NCBI RefSeq assembly: GCF_030272615.1 | Contig: NC_081410.1 | Coordinates: 574,766,263 to 574,830,262 of the forward strand | Direction: 5' to 3' | Source of the DNA: Cryptomeria japonica | Lineage: Eukaryota > Streptophyta > Pinopsida > Cupressales > Cupressaceae | DNA length: 64,000 nucleotides | In this document: piece by piece, positions 35,701 through 47,599 of the stretch | Numbering within the stretch: the stretch's first letter is position 1 | How the letters are laid out: each line of letters opens with the position of its first letter | Position numbers and translations under genes: made by a program | The notes under the pieces: model-generated | Databases searched by the model: none | What the model was told of the DNA's origin: nothing | Seen by the model: only the letters and a program-made list of their open reading frames with translations

Positions 35701-35879
35701 TGTTCAAACCCACGAGCTCAAAAACCCAACAAAGACAAAAAAACTTGTGAGCTGAATCACAATCATTAAAAATGGTTTCTTCCTAAAATAGTAGTTGCAA
35801 GCTACATATTGCCAAAACCAACTTGCTAATCTTTTACTTTAGCTAAGCAAATGCGTTTTGTTGAATTCTACCCCATGTA

Positions 35880-36350
35880 AAAGACTTACAATTGCCATCA
35901 AGGAATATAAAACATTGCAACTGTGGAATATGATTCGATAAGCTTTCTCAAATATTGAACTACTCCTAGAAAACTCTTTGCCTCATTCACAATGAAAGTA
36001 TTGGATCACTTCAAAATGGCTTCCACTTTTACTAAATATTTAACAATAGCTGGATAAATTTTGATCTCAGCTACTTCATAGACTTAGCTAATCTTTGATC
36101 TCAGACTTAGACAACTATTTGGTGTACTTGGTGACTACCCTTTTAAAAATTTAAATGAATATTTGCCTATGTAATCAACAATATGAATATAAACAACAAA
36201 AATCTATTGTTTATAAAAAAAGTAGTTTGTATCTATTTTTTTACAATTTTTTAAAATTCAAATTTTTACCCATTTTTCAAAAACAATTATACTTTTGGTT
36301 TGCCGATTTTTTCCCCAAACAATTTTTGTTGCTATGTGCTGATGTGTCTT
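35880..36350 (-). pseudogene. Ty3-gypsy RT fragment, copy 1
   Basis: The minus strand contains KVEAIL and NEAKSFLGVVQYLRKLIESY (near 35910-36000), the conserved gypsy RT end (...VRSFLGLTGYYRKF...). It continues into AT-rich sequence to about 36350. A second diverged copy lies at 41650-42130 in the same orientation, with the same neighbours (GAATATTTGCCTATGTAATCA). Confidence 0.65.
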
Positions 36351-37084
36351 TTGTACACGACCAAACACAAAATAAAATACCTGAAGGTACCTTATCCTCT
36401 CTTGAACAAAGTTTCCCGAATGCTGAAGATCTCGCCGAAGGATCAGTCGAAGTAACTCCAAGGTTCTGATATTTAGGTTCTCTACATGTGGATAAGCTTC
36501 TCGCGATATGATGTGATTTTGTTGGAATCACAAGGGGACTTACACTCGATGACCTAAGCGTCTAATTTGCTTTGGATATCACATGGAACGTGGTTCTTTA
36601 TTGATTCTTGATTTTTAAAAAAGGGAAAAGGATAAGGGTTGGAGAAGGATCTAATTCTAACACTAAGAATGTAGGAGCAATGGATGACCTTTGATGAAAC
36701 TTTAACTAAGTCTTTCTTTGACATGCTAGGATCATCTCCACAAGGTTAGTGCGATCTTCTGAGGAAAGCTTTATGATGTTTAGATCACCGCTACAAGCAT
36801 GGACACCATCAGGTTGATGCATATCAATGAATAAGCGATAATTGAAGTTAAGCTTAAGCTGAATGATTCCAGTTGACTGCGCAAGGCAAGTTTGCAATCA
36901 ACAAACTGCTAATAGTATGGATATACGAATTTCACTGTTGATCATACAAATTTTTTCCATTCACCTAATAAAATGAAATGAAATTTGAGAAGTATAGAGA
37001 CCATGCAAATTGTTGAATCGACCCATAGAATTCACCATTTCTTCAATGAAGTTTACAAGTCTTTTGCAACAATCTTTGCCTTCT

Positions 37085-37190
37085 CTTTCTACTCTACTCT
37101 AACTATTTCCTACTCTCTGACTATTCACTATTAACTATTAACTATTCTCTGACTATTAACTATTTCTAACTATTCCCCAACTATTAACCT
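37085..37190. repeat. ACTATTA/CTGACTATT minisatellite
   Basis: About ten short iterations of (TCT)AACTATT, CTGACTATT and CCAACTATT, 8-15 bp each, just downstream of the TATA box in minus-strand sense. It would lie in the R/U5 part of the candidate LTR. Confidence 0.7.
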
Positions 37191-37210
37191 TTACAAATGA
37201 GGAGCCAAGG

Positions 37211-37219
37211 CTTTATATA
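37211..37219 (-). promoter_or_regulatory. TATA box of candidate giant LTR
   Basis: Minus strand TATATAAAG within CTCTCTATATAAAGCC, in a moderately GC-rich context preceded by AACCCTAATTAGGG. A good match to plant core promoters. Transcription would run toward lower coordinates. Confidence 0.5.
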
Positions 37220-37930
37220 GAGAGCCCTTTACAAATTGACGGCTCTGATTGACTTAGAACCAATGACTAGGATTACAAGATAGAAACCCTAATTAGGGTT
37301 TGTTACAATGAACTTTCTTAGCCAATTAGAAAATTACATTCCCGGAGCAAGGACCAATAGGAAGCAGGGATAGGTACACTAAAGTTTGTGCCGCCTCCGA
37401 TAAATTAGGTACATTGAATCTGGTCATGCTGAGGTGTACCAATCTGAGCGGAGGAATGATGACTGGGATGCCACCTTGTCTAACGCTTGTGACTTGGTTG
37501 ATCCTTCTCTGTCTCTGACGTGATGAATGATGTACTTCCTTTGCTTGACCAGGCTTCCTTATTGTCAAGTCTTCCTTCTCCAGTAGCATATCTCTCCCTG
37601 AAGTGTTGGGAAAGCCTTTCTTTGTCATCTCGTGGGAGAATGAGGTCTTGAGGCTAACTTGAACCCCTTGAACACCCCTAGTCTTCCAATGCTTCAAAGC
37701 ACCTTGAGTCCTCTCTTTTTGCATGTGGAACGTCCTTGATGGTGATGGACTGGAAGAGGTTGTCCTTGCCCAGGCCTGGTCTTCTTCCATCTGCAAAACC
37801 AACCAAAAGGTGATTAAGGACACATAATGAATTCATTCTAACATAGCATTTCCTACCTTAAATCATCAACAAGAAGACATCAAAATGGAATTTCGCTCAA
37901 TATCCTCTCCAGGGACAGGCCCTATTAGAT

Positions 37931-40900
37931 TTTCGCTCTGGACCATTTGGAAGGGTCAAGAGCGAATTTTGACGAAGTTGCTCAATCGGACCTTATTTTC
38001 AACACTACCTCACCAAGATCAAGTCATTCACCACCAAAATTGCCAAGGACAAGGTTTTGCTCAATCAAACCTAGGCAAAATAGTAGACCACTTAGGAATT
38101 TCGCGCTAGACCCTTTGGAAGGGTCAAGAGCAAAATTTGCATTCTTGGCTCAAATTCTTCTCACTTTGTGACCATACTTGCTCAGATACATGTCCAAGGA
38201 TGCCCTCAATCTCAACCAACACCAAGCTTGATGCAAAATTGGAGCAAAATGGACTTTTTAAGGATTTCGCTTTGGACCCTTTGGAAGGGTTAGGAGCGAA
38301 ATTTGCATTTGAGGACAAATTCCATCATGTCTCTAATCAAAAATGCATTCCAAGGCAAGAATATGCTATCCTTCTCTTCACCAAAGGCTAGGAATCCACA
38401 ACTTGACCTTCATCATGAGCAAATTAGGTGAAATTGAGAATTTCACTCTGGACCCTTTGGAAGGGTCAGGAGCGAAATTCTTAATTTTGACTTGATACTT
38501 CATTTTCTTCAATTCAATTCACCTTACAAGGAAAGAATATATCACTCCACCTTCAACCATGCCATAGGGATCAAAGTTTTGGCTTCACTCAAGGAGAAAA
38601 TAGGTGGGCTGAAGAATTTCGCTCTGGACCCTTTGGAAGGGTCAGGAGCGAAATTCATTCCTTGCTTGTTTTCTCTTGTTTAGCTCCACTCTTATCACTT
38701 TGTTCTACCTTGAATCTCCATTTGGATCCTTCTCCCATTCTTGCAACACTTTGTTTGACCTCAAAATGGCTAGAAAGGAGAATTTCGCTAAAAAACCACG
38801 GCCAGGGACAAGACCTATTTAGGATTTCGCCTTGGACCCTTTGGAAGGGTCAGGAGCGAAATCCTTGTCCTAGCTTAAGATCTTCATTTTTGATGGCCAA
38901 AACCTATTCCAGGACAATCCTAAGGGCATCTCCCAACTTCCCTCACCTTGGTCTAGGCTTGACTTGACACAAATTTTGGAGGATAGAATAGGTTTTAGGA
39001 TTTTGGCTCTGGACCCTTTGGAAGGGTCAGGAGTGAAATCCTTGTTCTTGGGCTCATTCCTTCATTCCACCATTTCAATTTACCTCAAAGGTCAAAGAAA
39101 CTCTACTCCATTCCTTCCTAGGCCATAAAAACCAAAAGTTTGACTTGATTTGCAAGGGAAATAGGTGATCTTAGGAATTTCGCTCTGGACCCTTTGGAAG
39201 GGTCAGGAGCGAAATCCTAGTTTTTGCTCAATTCCTTCAAATCCATTGACCACTAGAAACTTAAAGTCATTCCTAAGGACATCCCCAATCTCAATTTATC
39301 TTGACCCACACTTGTCTTGGCATAAAATTGAGAGAAAAGAGAGGTTTTGGGGAATTTCGCTCTTGATCCTTTGGAAAGGTCAGGAATGAAATTCCCATTC
39401 TAGGCTTGATATGTCATCTTTTCAACTCCAATATTCTTTGAAAGGAAAATATACACCACTCCACTTGCATCTCACGACATAGGAACCAAGGTCTTCACCT
39501 CATCTAAGGAGAAAATGGGTGTTTTCAAGAATTTCGCTCTGGACCCTTTGGAAGGGTCAGGAGCGAAATTCAAGTTTTAGGCTAGAATCCTTTATCTCCT
39601 CCACCTTTAGTCACTCCCTAAGGCAAAAAAATATCAATCCACCCTCCAACATGTCTTAGAAACCAACACTTGGCCAAAACTAGGAAGGAAATGAGAGTTA
39701 TGGGGATTTTCGCGCTGGACCCTTTGGAAGGGTTAGGAGCGAAATTCTCCTTCTTGGCTGGTTTCCCACTTCGTTCATCCAATTCTCCTTCAAATTTGAT
39801 TGAATTCAAGCTCCTTTCTTCTCACTTAAGTGAATCTACCATCAAATTATCTCAAGACAAGGTCATTTTCATCATTTTAGGCAAGATAGGGGGTCAAACT
39901 GAGGATTTCGCTTTGGACCCTTTGGAAGGGTCAGGACCGAAATTCTCCTTCTAGGTTGATTTCCACCACTTCATCATCTCAAACCTCCTCTTAAAGACAA
40001 ATATGCGTCAAAGCCTTCTCATCACACCTTAGAAGTCAACAAACTTGGTCATATTCAAAGAGCAAAGTGGAGGAAAAATGGATTTTGCTTTGGACCCTTT
40101 GGAAGGGTCAGGAGCGAAATCCATGTCTTAGGTCAAAATCTTCATCTTTTAATGCTTTCAATCACTTTTCAAGGCAAGAACATATCAAAACCTTCACAAC
40201 ATGTCTTGGAAACTAAGACCTTGGTCTAATCCAAGAAGGAAAGGGTGTCTTCTAAGAATTTCGCTCTGGACCCTTTGGAAGGGTTAAGAGCGAAATTCAT
40301 AAATTAGGTTGATTTCACACTCCATTGCCTGAATTCACCTTCAAACTTGATCAAATTTACCTCTCCTTATCACCATCAAGTCTATTTGCCACTTACTTCG
40401 CTCAAAACAAGGTTTTTCCAATTTCCTAGGCAAAACAGAGGGTCAGATGAGGATTTCGCTCTGGACCCTTTGGAAGGGTCAGGAGCGAAATTTCCATTCT
40501 AGGTTGAGTTTCACCATTTCATCGCCTCAACATCCTTTCAAAGGCTAGAACACCTCAAGGTCACTCCAACCATGCCTTAGAAGTTCAAAACTTGGCCATA
40601 ACAAGGAAGAAAATGAAGGTTATGTGAATTTCGCTCTGGACCCTTTGGAAGGGTCAGGAGCGAAATTCCTACTTGGGCTCATTTCTCACCTTTTTCTTCC
40701 CTTTCTTGGCTTGAATATGACTTCTTAGGCCTCCTCCTATCATCATCGAGTCAAACTTCTCTCAAAGTGACATTTATTTCAAGGTCTTAGTGAGAAAATA
40801 TGGTCATTCAAGAATTTCGCTCTTGACCCTTTGGAAGGGTTGGGAGCGAAATTCACATTAAGGCTCAAATCTTGACTTTATTTCCCACATTTGCTTATCC

Positions 40901-41198
40901 AAAGAAGTGCTTGGCTCTCAAAAATGCATGGGACAAGGATTAGTTCATAGGTTTGGGCAAGGTAAAATGTCTTATGAAGGAATTCGCTATGGACCCTTTG
41001 GAAGGGTCAGGAGCGAAATTCCCGATTCTAGGCTTGACTCACTTTGGAATAAACTTGACTTTTCCCTAGACTCAACCCTAGGTGCATATCCTTCCATATC
41101 CTTGCCAATTCGCTCAACCACTCTTTGACTTAGGTGAAATCTTGGGTCCTTGGTGAAATTTCTCTCTGGACCCTTTGAAAGGGTCAGGAGCGAAATTC
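37931..41198. repeat. 19-copy ~179 bp tandem array with palindromic 43 bp core
   Basis: Cores begin at about 37931, 38098, 38263, 38438, 38615, 38822, 38998, 39175, 39352, 39529, 39703, 39901, 40080, 40256, 40450, 40625, 40812, 40980 and 41156. Each core has arms GAATTTCGCTC and GAGCGAAATTC around GACCCTTTGGAAGGGTC, so it can fold into an 11+7 bp stem with a 3-base loop. The ~135 bp between cores are far less conserved, though phrases such as 'TTGGCC..AAC.AGGA' and 'ACCTTAG' recur. The core is conserved even where spacers have diverged, and several changes are matched on both arms. This is not CRISPR: the spacers are related to each other and the setting is eukaryotic. Confidence 0.92.
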
Positions 41199-41345
41199 AA
41201 GTCTAGCTCAAGCTTCTTGACCATTTCATCAAATTATCATGCCTAGACTTGGCCAAGGCATCTCCAAAGGACAGATAGGTCAACTACTCATCAATAAATG
41301 CCCAAGACTTCATCACTCACCATTTTGACCTAACTCAAACCTTCA

Positions 41346-41465
41346 AAAATGATATTCACTCACCAAGCTTCATTGACCTCTTAAAAAACAAGACACAATT
41401 AGCAACCATAGCAAAACTTCGCCCTAAGGAAGACTTTCAAAGATGATATTCACTCACCAAGCTTC
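41346..41465. repeat. direct repeat pair, ~36 bp
   Basis: AAAGATGATATTCACTCACC...GACCTC-type phrase at about 41346-41380 and again at 41430-41465, just outside the palindromic array. Confidence 0.75.
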
Positions 41466-41649
41466 ATTGACCTCACCCTTAGCTAAAACAGATCCTGTCA
41501 TCTTAGCGATTCCTCTGGCAACACTCAACATGCAAAGGCTAATAGACAGGACCCTAAAAGACCTAGAAAACAAACCCTAGAAAGCAAAAAAGGTAGGGGT
41601 CTCCATTAGCAATAGGGCAATGTGTGAATATGTCACAACACTATGATAT

Positions 41650-42130
41650 AAAGCATTGCAATTGTGGAATATGATTTGATAATCTTTCTAAAATATTGAA
41701 TAAACCCTACAAAACTCCTTGCCTCAATCGCAATGAAATTCTTCGATCACTTCAATATGGCTTCCACTTTTACTATTTGTCTATTAACTTTTGATCTTAG
41801 TTACTTCATGAACTTAGCTAATATTTGATCTCAGATTTAGACAACTATTTGGTGTATTTTGTAACTGCCTTGTTCAACTGAATATTTGCCTATGTAATCA
41901 GAAATATGAATATAAACAACAAAAAATATTTTCTACAATTCATGGGTTAAACTCTATTTTATTTGCTCTTTAAATCTTTATGCTATGGAAACGTCCTTAA
42001 GTTTTTTTAAAAAATAGTTTTTGTGTCTTTTTCTACAATTTTCTATGTGTTTTTTTTAATCCGATTTTTTCCCAAATTTTTCCGATTTTTTCAAAACATC
42101 TTGTACTTTTATTTTTGCTACTATGATTAA
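41650..42130 (-). pseudogene. Ty3-gypsy RT fragment, copy 2
   Basis: The minus strand reads KVEAILK and EARSFVGFIQYFRKIIKSYS, matching copy 1 at 35880-36350 through the RT end and into the neighbouring AT-rich sequence. Copies 1 and 2 flank the candidate giant LTR in the same orientation. Confidence 0.6.
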
Positions 42131-43100
42131 CTTCAAAGGTCTCTGATGCAAAAATAGGGAAAACCTTGAAGGTGGCGACCCTACCACCTATTTGCAATAG
42201 GTGGTACCATTTACCTCCAATTTTTTTTTTTTTTGTTCCATTGTATATTGAATTTGTGATGAGTGAAATCCTTCCTTGTCTCTGAGTTCAGTTAATAATT
42301 TTCCTGTTGCTACTATAGGGCTTTCTAGATTATTACAGGTTTATTTAAAATAAAAAAACTGCTTTCGAAAATTGTTGCGAAGTTTATATATTTCATGTTT
42401 TCACAATGCATTATTATTGTCTTGCTGTTAATGGAATTTTCCTTTGGTTCAATCTTAAAGTATTATTGTATTGCAGAAGGAAAGGAAAAGAAATAATAAA
42501 TTATCCTTGGTGTTTGTGTTTGTTTATTGTCACCCTTTTCCTACTTGTACATTGCATCAATTTTTGTTTATAATATCACTTCGACAGTCTGTTATGTGGG
42601 CAAGGACAAACGTCATCTTGTTGTGCATAAGAGCATACGTCTGGGACATGAAAATTCTCAGATCTGCAGTCATGGCTTATCATCTTGTTAGTATGGACAA
42701 AACAAATTTAATGTAGAGAGTAATTAGAGGCAAAAACTACAACCAAGGTAAGATGTCAATGATGTGCAACCATTGTAGGAAACTAGGTGCATGTTAATGT
42801 TAATTTGAGTTGTCTAGAGACAAAAATGAAATTTACGAAATTTACGAGGGGTGAAATTTACGAGGGGTTAAATCTAATAAGGATATTAGAAAAAAATTGT
42901 TTTTATTGTGAGATAGGTTAAAAATGATTTCTTACAGTTTTTGTCACTGCTTAAGTACATCGTTATCTAAAAGATGTTGAGAGATATCTATCATACCAAA
43001 ATAAAAGTGTTCCTATTGAGCCATCTTTTTGTCAAATTCTTAAAATTCATCCTTTATCGCCATACTAGCACCTTTGGCACAATCTTATCTATTTGCAAGG
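42131..43100. other. no gene; possible gag zinc-knuckle scrap
   Basis: Mostly unremarkable. Near 42715-42790 the plus strand reads RGKNYNQGKMSMMCNHCRKL, reminiscent of a retroelement gag zinc knuckle (CNHCKKLGH), but the His and last Cys are lost. Confidence 0.3.
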
Positions 43101-43109
43101 CCAATGAAA

Positions 43110-43328
43110 GGCTTTCCAACACATATAATGAAGCAAATATCAAAGCTCGCATGAGGGAACTAAAGGCAAAAAAAAAAAAATGCTGCTCGTAAAAAAATGT
43201 TAATTAGTTAGAGGGTATTTCCAACACATCTAATGAGGCAAAGATCAAAGCTTGCACGAGGGAGCTGAAGTCAAAATAATAATAATAATAAAATGCTATC
43301 ATAGAAAAATGTTAACTAGTTAGAGGGC
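43110..43328. repeat. ~110 bp tandem duplication
   Basis: Two copies (about 43110-43215 and 43222-43328) sharing CCAACACATMTAATGARGCA and GAGGGARCT, and ending TTAGTTAGAGGG. The A-run of the first is (TAA)n in the second. Confidence 0.8.
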
Positions 43329-43431
43329 ACACACCTCAATTAAGAATTGCACGTTTTATTAAAAGTAAAAAAAATACAGTTTAGAATGGTCTAGTGGTGT
43401 ATGTTTGGAAATAGAGGAACATGCATCAAAA

Positions 43432-43755
43432 TTTGAAAAGATGTTTGCCAATGCAATGTTGTATGCCATTCTAAAGAGGTACATAAAGTTTAAATTTGAA
43501 GCGAGAGATGCATTTGAAAAGATGTTTGCCAATGCAATGTTGTATGCCACTCTAAAGAGGTGCATAAAGTTTAAATTTGAAGCGAGAGATGCATTTGAAA
43601 ATATGTTTGCCAATGCAATGTTGTATGCCACTCTAAAGAGGTGCATAAAGTTTAAATTTGAAGCGAGAGATGCATTTGAAAAGATATTTGCCTATGCAAT
43701 GTTGTATGCTACTCTAAAGAGGTGCATAAAGTTTAAATTTGAAGTGAGAGATGCA
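43432..43755 (+). repeat. four tandem copies of an 81 bp unit, open on both strands
   Basis: Exact 81 bp period (43432, 43513, 43594, 43675), so the frame is kept; each unit encodes 27 residues (FEKMFANAMLYATLKRCIKF followed by KFEARDA). A TGA follows the last unit (43756-43758). The minus strand is also open across it (repeating NLNFMHLFRVAYNIALANIF). Copies are more than 90% identical, so the array is young. No known domain. An open frame through a multiple-of-three repeat is expected if one unit happens to be open, so this is annotated as a repeat rather than a gene. Confidence 0.85.
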
Positions 43756-43758
43756 TGA

Positions 43759-45290
43759 ATGACAAGTTTTCAAGTAAAGAAATTTAGCCAATATGATTGT
43801 GCACACTTTGGTGGGGAACATAAAGTTCAAAGGAAAATGGCTAGCTAATAGAGGAGTGTGTGCTTGTCTCAAGGAACACACAACATAAAACACAAAACTG
43901 TAATGCAATATAAATAACTTACATAATTTGTTCATGTTTCCAAAACCTGCAACCACCATAGAGAGGCACTTGCCAACATGAAGGATAGCACGAAATTCCA
44001 AAACAAAAAGTTGCATGCCTATGCATAAACGTAGGATATATGTTATGATGACTACTTTTGAAGAGATTTGTAGTCTAATATAATTTAGTAGGTGCTCTAA
44101 CTCTTATTGTAAGGTTTTATTGGCTTGAGTTGATAAAAGCCAATCATAAAGAAACACTTTGGTTCAACAATTTCTCTTTTATCATTGGGTATCAAAGCAC
44201 AGTTGATGGAACTTTGAGATGAAATTTGAGCTTAATTTAATTGAAAATATTCTTATTTCATGTGGGATGATTTGAAACATTTGATCAAAATAAAAAAGAC
44301 ACAATCTAACCCAATTTAAAAAAAAAAATTTAATTCAATAGATAATGGAAAACTAATTCCATGTAATGATAATATTTATTATTTATATAAGTTAAGGGAT
44401 TATTATGTTTATAAAATATCTTGCATATAAAAATGCATAAAAATAATATTTTATTTTATTTTTAGTATATATTATGGATAAGTATATTTTATTTCATTTA
44501 TAAATAGATTTACATATGTCTACAAAACCAAACTAAATAAAATTTTATGTATGTATGTGTGTCATATTACTTTAATAGTATTCAAATATATACATTATTT
44601 AAGTAAATATATTTAATAAAATATTGTAGATATATCAACAATATTAATATATCTATCTTTATAAAAAAATATGTAAAAGACCTTAAGAAATATCTTTAGT
44701 GATTCAAAATGAGTTTTTTCAACATCTTTTACATAGATTTTTCTAAACATAACTTTTTTAGGTTCTAATAATTGAAATAAATGTACTTATATCGATATAA
44801 ATATCTTAAATATGTCTTGTGGTGTTTGGTATTTTGTAAAACATCTATTAAAATATCTTTTATCTACATTTTTTTAATAAATTATTTACTCCATATTGTT
44901 ATATACTTTATGCACATAACTATATCAAGTGCTAGAGTTTTATGAAAAATAATATTTCTATATTTTTGTATGTTAATTTATTACTTAATATACACTTTTT
45001 CAATTAATTTACTTTTACTATATTTAAAAAGAAGAAGAAAGAATAAAACAAATTAAATATTTCATGCATTATTTTTTATATTAAAAATTACAAAACTAGG
45101 GTCTCAACCCTTAAAAATAGTAGTCCAAACAGTAAAGGAGGCCTACAAAGGCCACTAACATCACTTAAATAACATAGAAGCTAAACAAAACAATGACGGA
45201 AACAAAATAAAGAACAAATCGGGCCAAATATATGATTAAGAGGGAGAATTTCACTTCCTCTAAAATAGCTTTGATGAATTGGTCAAATAG
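43759..45290. other. AT-rich, no gene seen
   Basis: Includes a very AT-rich stretch (44280-45110) with no coding potential or clear repeats. Confidence 0.5.
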
Positions 45291-45308
45291 AGATTGAATT
45301 GGTCAAAG

Positions 45309-45344
<36 letters not shown>

Positions 45345-45527
45345 CTTATTTTCTTCTCCAAAACTTGTAGCTTAGCTCTCGTAGCCTTAATCTTGTCTTG
45401 CATTATATCCTTGTTCACATCCACCTTCAGGGGTTCAAAAGACTTATCATTAGAAGTTGATGTGTCCATCTCATCAAAGAGTTGTCGAGCTTGTCTTGCA
45501 TTAAGAGGGAGAATTTCACTTCTAATT

Positions 45528-45609
<82 letters not shown>

Positions 45610-45775
45610 ACATCCACCTTCAGGGGTTCAAAAGACTTATCATTAGAAGTTGATGTGTTCATCTCATCAAAGAGTTGCCGAGCTTGTCTTGCATTACATC
45701 CTTGTTCACATCCACCTTCAGGGGTTCAAAAGACTTATCATTAGAAGTTGATGTGTTCATCTCATCAAAGAGTTG
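45309..45775. repeat. (CT)n tracts interleaved with a ~90 bp triplicated unit
   Basis: (CT)n runs at 45309-45338 and 45531-45606. A unit reading CACATCCACCTTCAGGGGTT...TCTCATCAAAGAGTTG occurs three times (about 45418, 45608, 45708), each followed, at least partly, by GAGCTTGTCTTGCATTA. The second and third copies are nearly identical and follow the long CT run, so the CT tract probably took part in the duplication. Confidence 0.85.
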
Positions 45776-47590
45776 GTATCCCAATATTCCATGGGTATTG
45801 TTTGGGCATAAGCTTCTCAATAGACTTACTTTCCATAGTGTACTATGGGCTTATTGTGTCTTGGTGTTTGTTTGTTGAATTGCTAGAGATATCCACGTTC
45901 TTATAATTATTAGATTGGGCCTCAATTAGAAGGTTAGATTTGTAGACCCCAAGGATCTTTAAAATGGCCCTAAATATTTCCTTTTAATTTACTAGTTTTG
46001 TTGGCATTCTCTCTAAATTTCTAACAAGGTTGGATTTTTTTGGCTTCCCATCCATGTTATTAATTTTTTTTATTTTCCTATCTACCCTTGGGCATATTCT
46101 TACCCCTCTAACCACCTTTAGCCTTTGGTCTAAGATACTCAATGTGCAATTCCTTAGGAGACAAATAATTATAGGTAACCTCACTATCCACAAATGACTT
46201 CCCTTTACTTAGGGGGGTGACAAGAGAGGTGTCAACTAGGCTAGTCTTAATAGGTTTGGTAGGTTAGGGAGCTAGGTGAAAGTTGTGGAGGCAAAAATGA
46301 GGCCTTCGTGAAGAGGGATGGGTAATAGGTAAGGGTTTTTATCACAGCCAACTTTAGCTTCTTTGATGGATTTTTTCAAGGAGATGGGCATAATGAATGA
46401 AAAATTCAAAAAAATAATTGTACCTAGATTATTTAAGAGAGGGAAGTGGTAAGTATAGTATAGCATTTAAATTGACCTTTAAGAGTGAAATACTTGATTA
46501 GATACCAACACACCTAGTCTCAAGGAGGAGGCAACAGTTCTTAAACTCATTTTGATGCTTAATTGGATCCTCATTATAAAATATCCTCATATTCTCAATA
46601 TCTTGAGCTTTTCTCTGTTTTCTAACCCTTTAATCCATGGAAATTTGGGACCATTACAACCCTAATGACCTATTCATTAACCTCAAAGATGACACCACTC
46701 TTCTCTATGCCAATCTCAGTCCACATTCTAATGAATTGAATGGAGAGGGTTTTGTCAAACTCATTGAGCAATTCCATGTAAGAATTTGTCCCCCCTTCTC
46801 TATAGAAAATGTATTATATTTCTTCTTTTTCACAAAATATTAGCTAAATTTGGAGTACACCACCCAAGATTTCAAACACCACCACGACCAAAGAAAATCA
46901 TAAGAGGCAAACAATGTTGGTTTTAGGGCTCCAAGAACATATGCATTTTTTTCTAGATTTCTATAGGGAGATAAATATGGCCTCATCAAAAGCATGTCTC
47001 CCACACATAAAAACCTAGGTCGTGATCTCCAGAACTATAATTAGATAATAACATTCTCGCAAAATCATATAAAGGATATTTATGATTTTGATTAGGGGTT
47101 CAATTCCCAAACCACATTCAATCTAGGCTTGCAATATTACTGAAGTCTAATGAAAACCAGACGGAGGACAAAGCTAATGGGGATACTCATAAAGATAAAT
47201 CACCAACAAAGCTACCAAGTCAACAAGGTGGGGGTCTTAATGGAGATAATACCATGAAGAGTTCAAAGGTAAAATATTTTGCACGACCACATCAAAATTT
47301 CCAAATTGATAAGCTTGTTGTCCTTATGAAAAGTCCCTTCACTTGTCATCATGTTTGTACTCCAAGGAGCCATTTTAAATATGTTCCCAACATTATAATT
47401 CTTTCTTTTCTAATATAAGGTCTTACTTTTTTCAAACAATTATAACTTAGAAACATCATGTTTGAGGATAGAGGATAATGAGTGGGGAAGATTCTCTTCA
47501 CCTTTCTAACAGTGAGGAGCCTCCAAATGTAAACCCATGTTAGTAAGAGTATCATTGTCCAAGTTTCCTTCACGTTAAATGCACACAATC
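45776..47590. other. no confident gene; possible LINE flank
   Basis: Only short, unrecognised open frames on both strands. Lying downstream (minus sense) of the LINE RNase H remnant, it may include LINE 3' sequence. No poly(A) tail or target duplication was identified. Confidence 0.35.
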
Positions 47591-47599
47591 TCAAAGTTG

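Larger units (their letters stand above)
36520..41640 (-). repeat. candidate giant LTR (~5.1 kb) carrying the 179 bp array
   Basis: The block starts TGTTGGAATCACAAGG and ends TGAATATGTCACAACA, giving TGTTG...CAACA ends. On the minus strand it has a TATA box (37211-37219) followed by a ~700 bp R/U5-like part, and upstream of it a ~4.4 kb U3-like part occupied by the array 37931-41198. No coding domain is present; the longest open frame (37326-37823, minus) lacks any recognisable motif. No matching 5 bp flanks were found (GATTT against CTATG), so the boundaries are tentative. Confidence 0.4.

Noticed and set aside
37326-37823. 165-codon minus-strand frame
   Set aside because: Lies in the R/U5-side part of the candidate giant LTR, spans the upstream side of the TATA box and has no recognisable domain; probably chance.
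37931-41198. CRISPR array
   Set aside because: Regularly spaced palindromic repeats are present, but the spacers are ~135 bp and related to one another, no cas genes exist, and the context is a plant nuclear genome.
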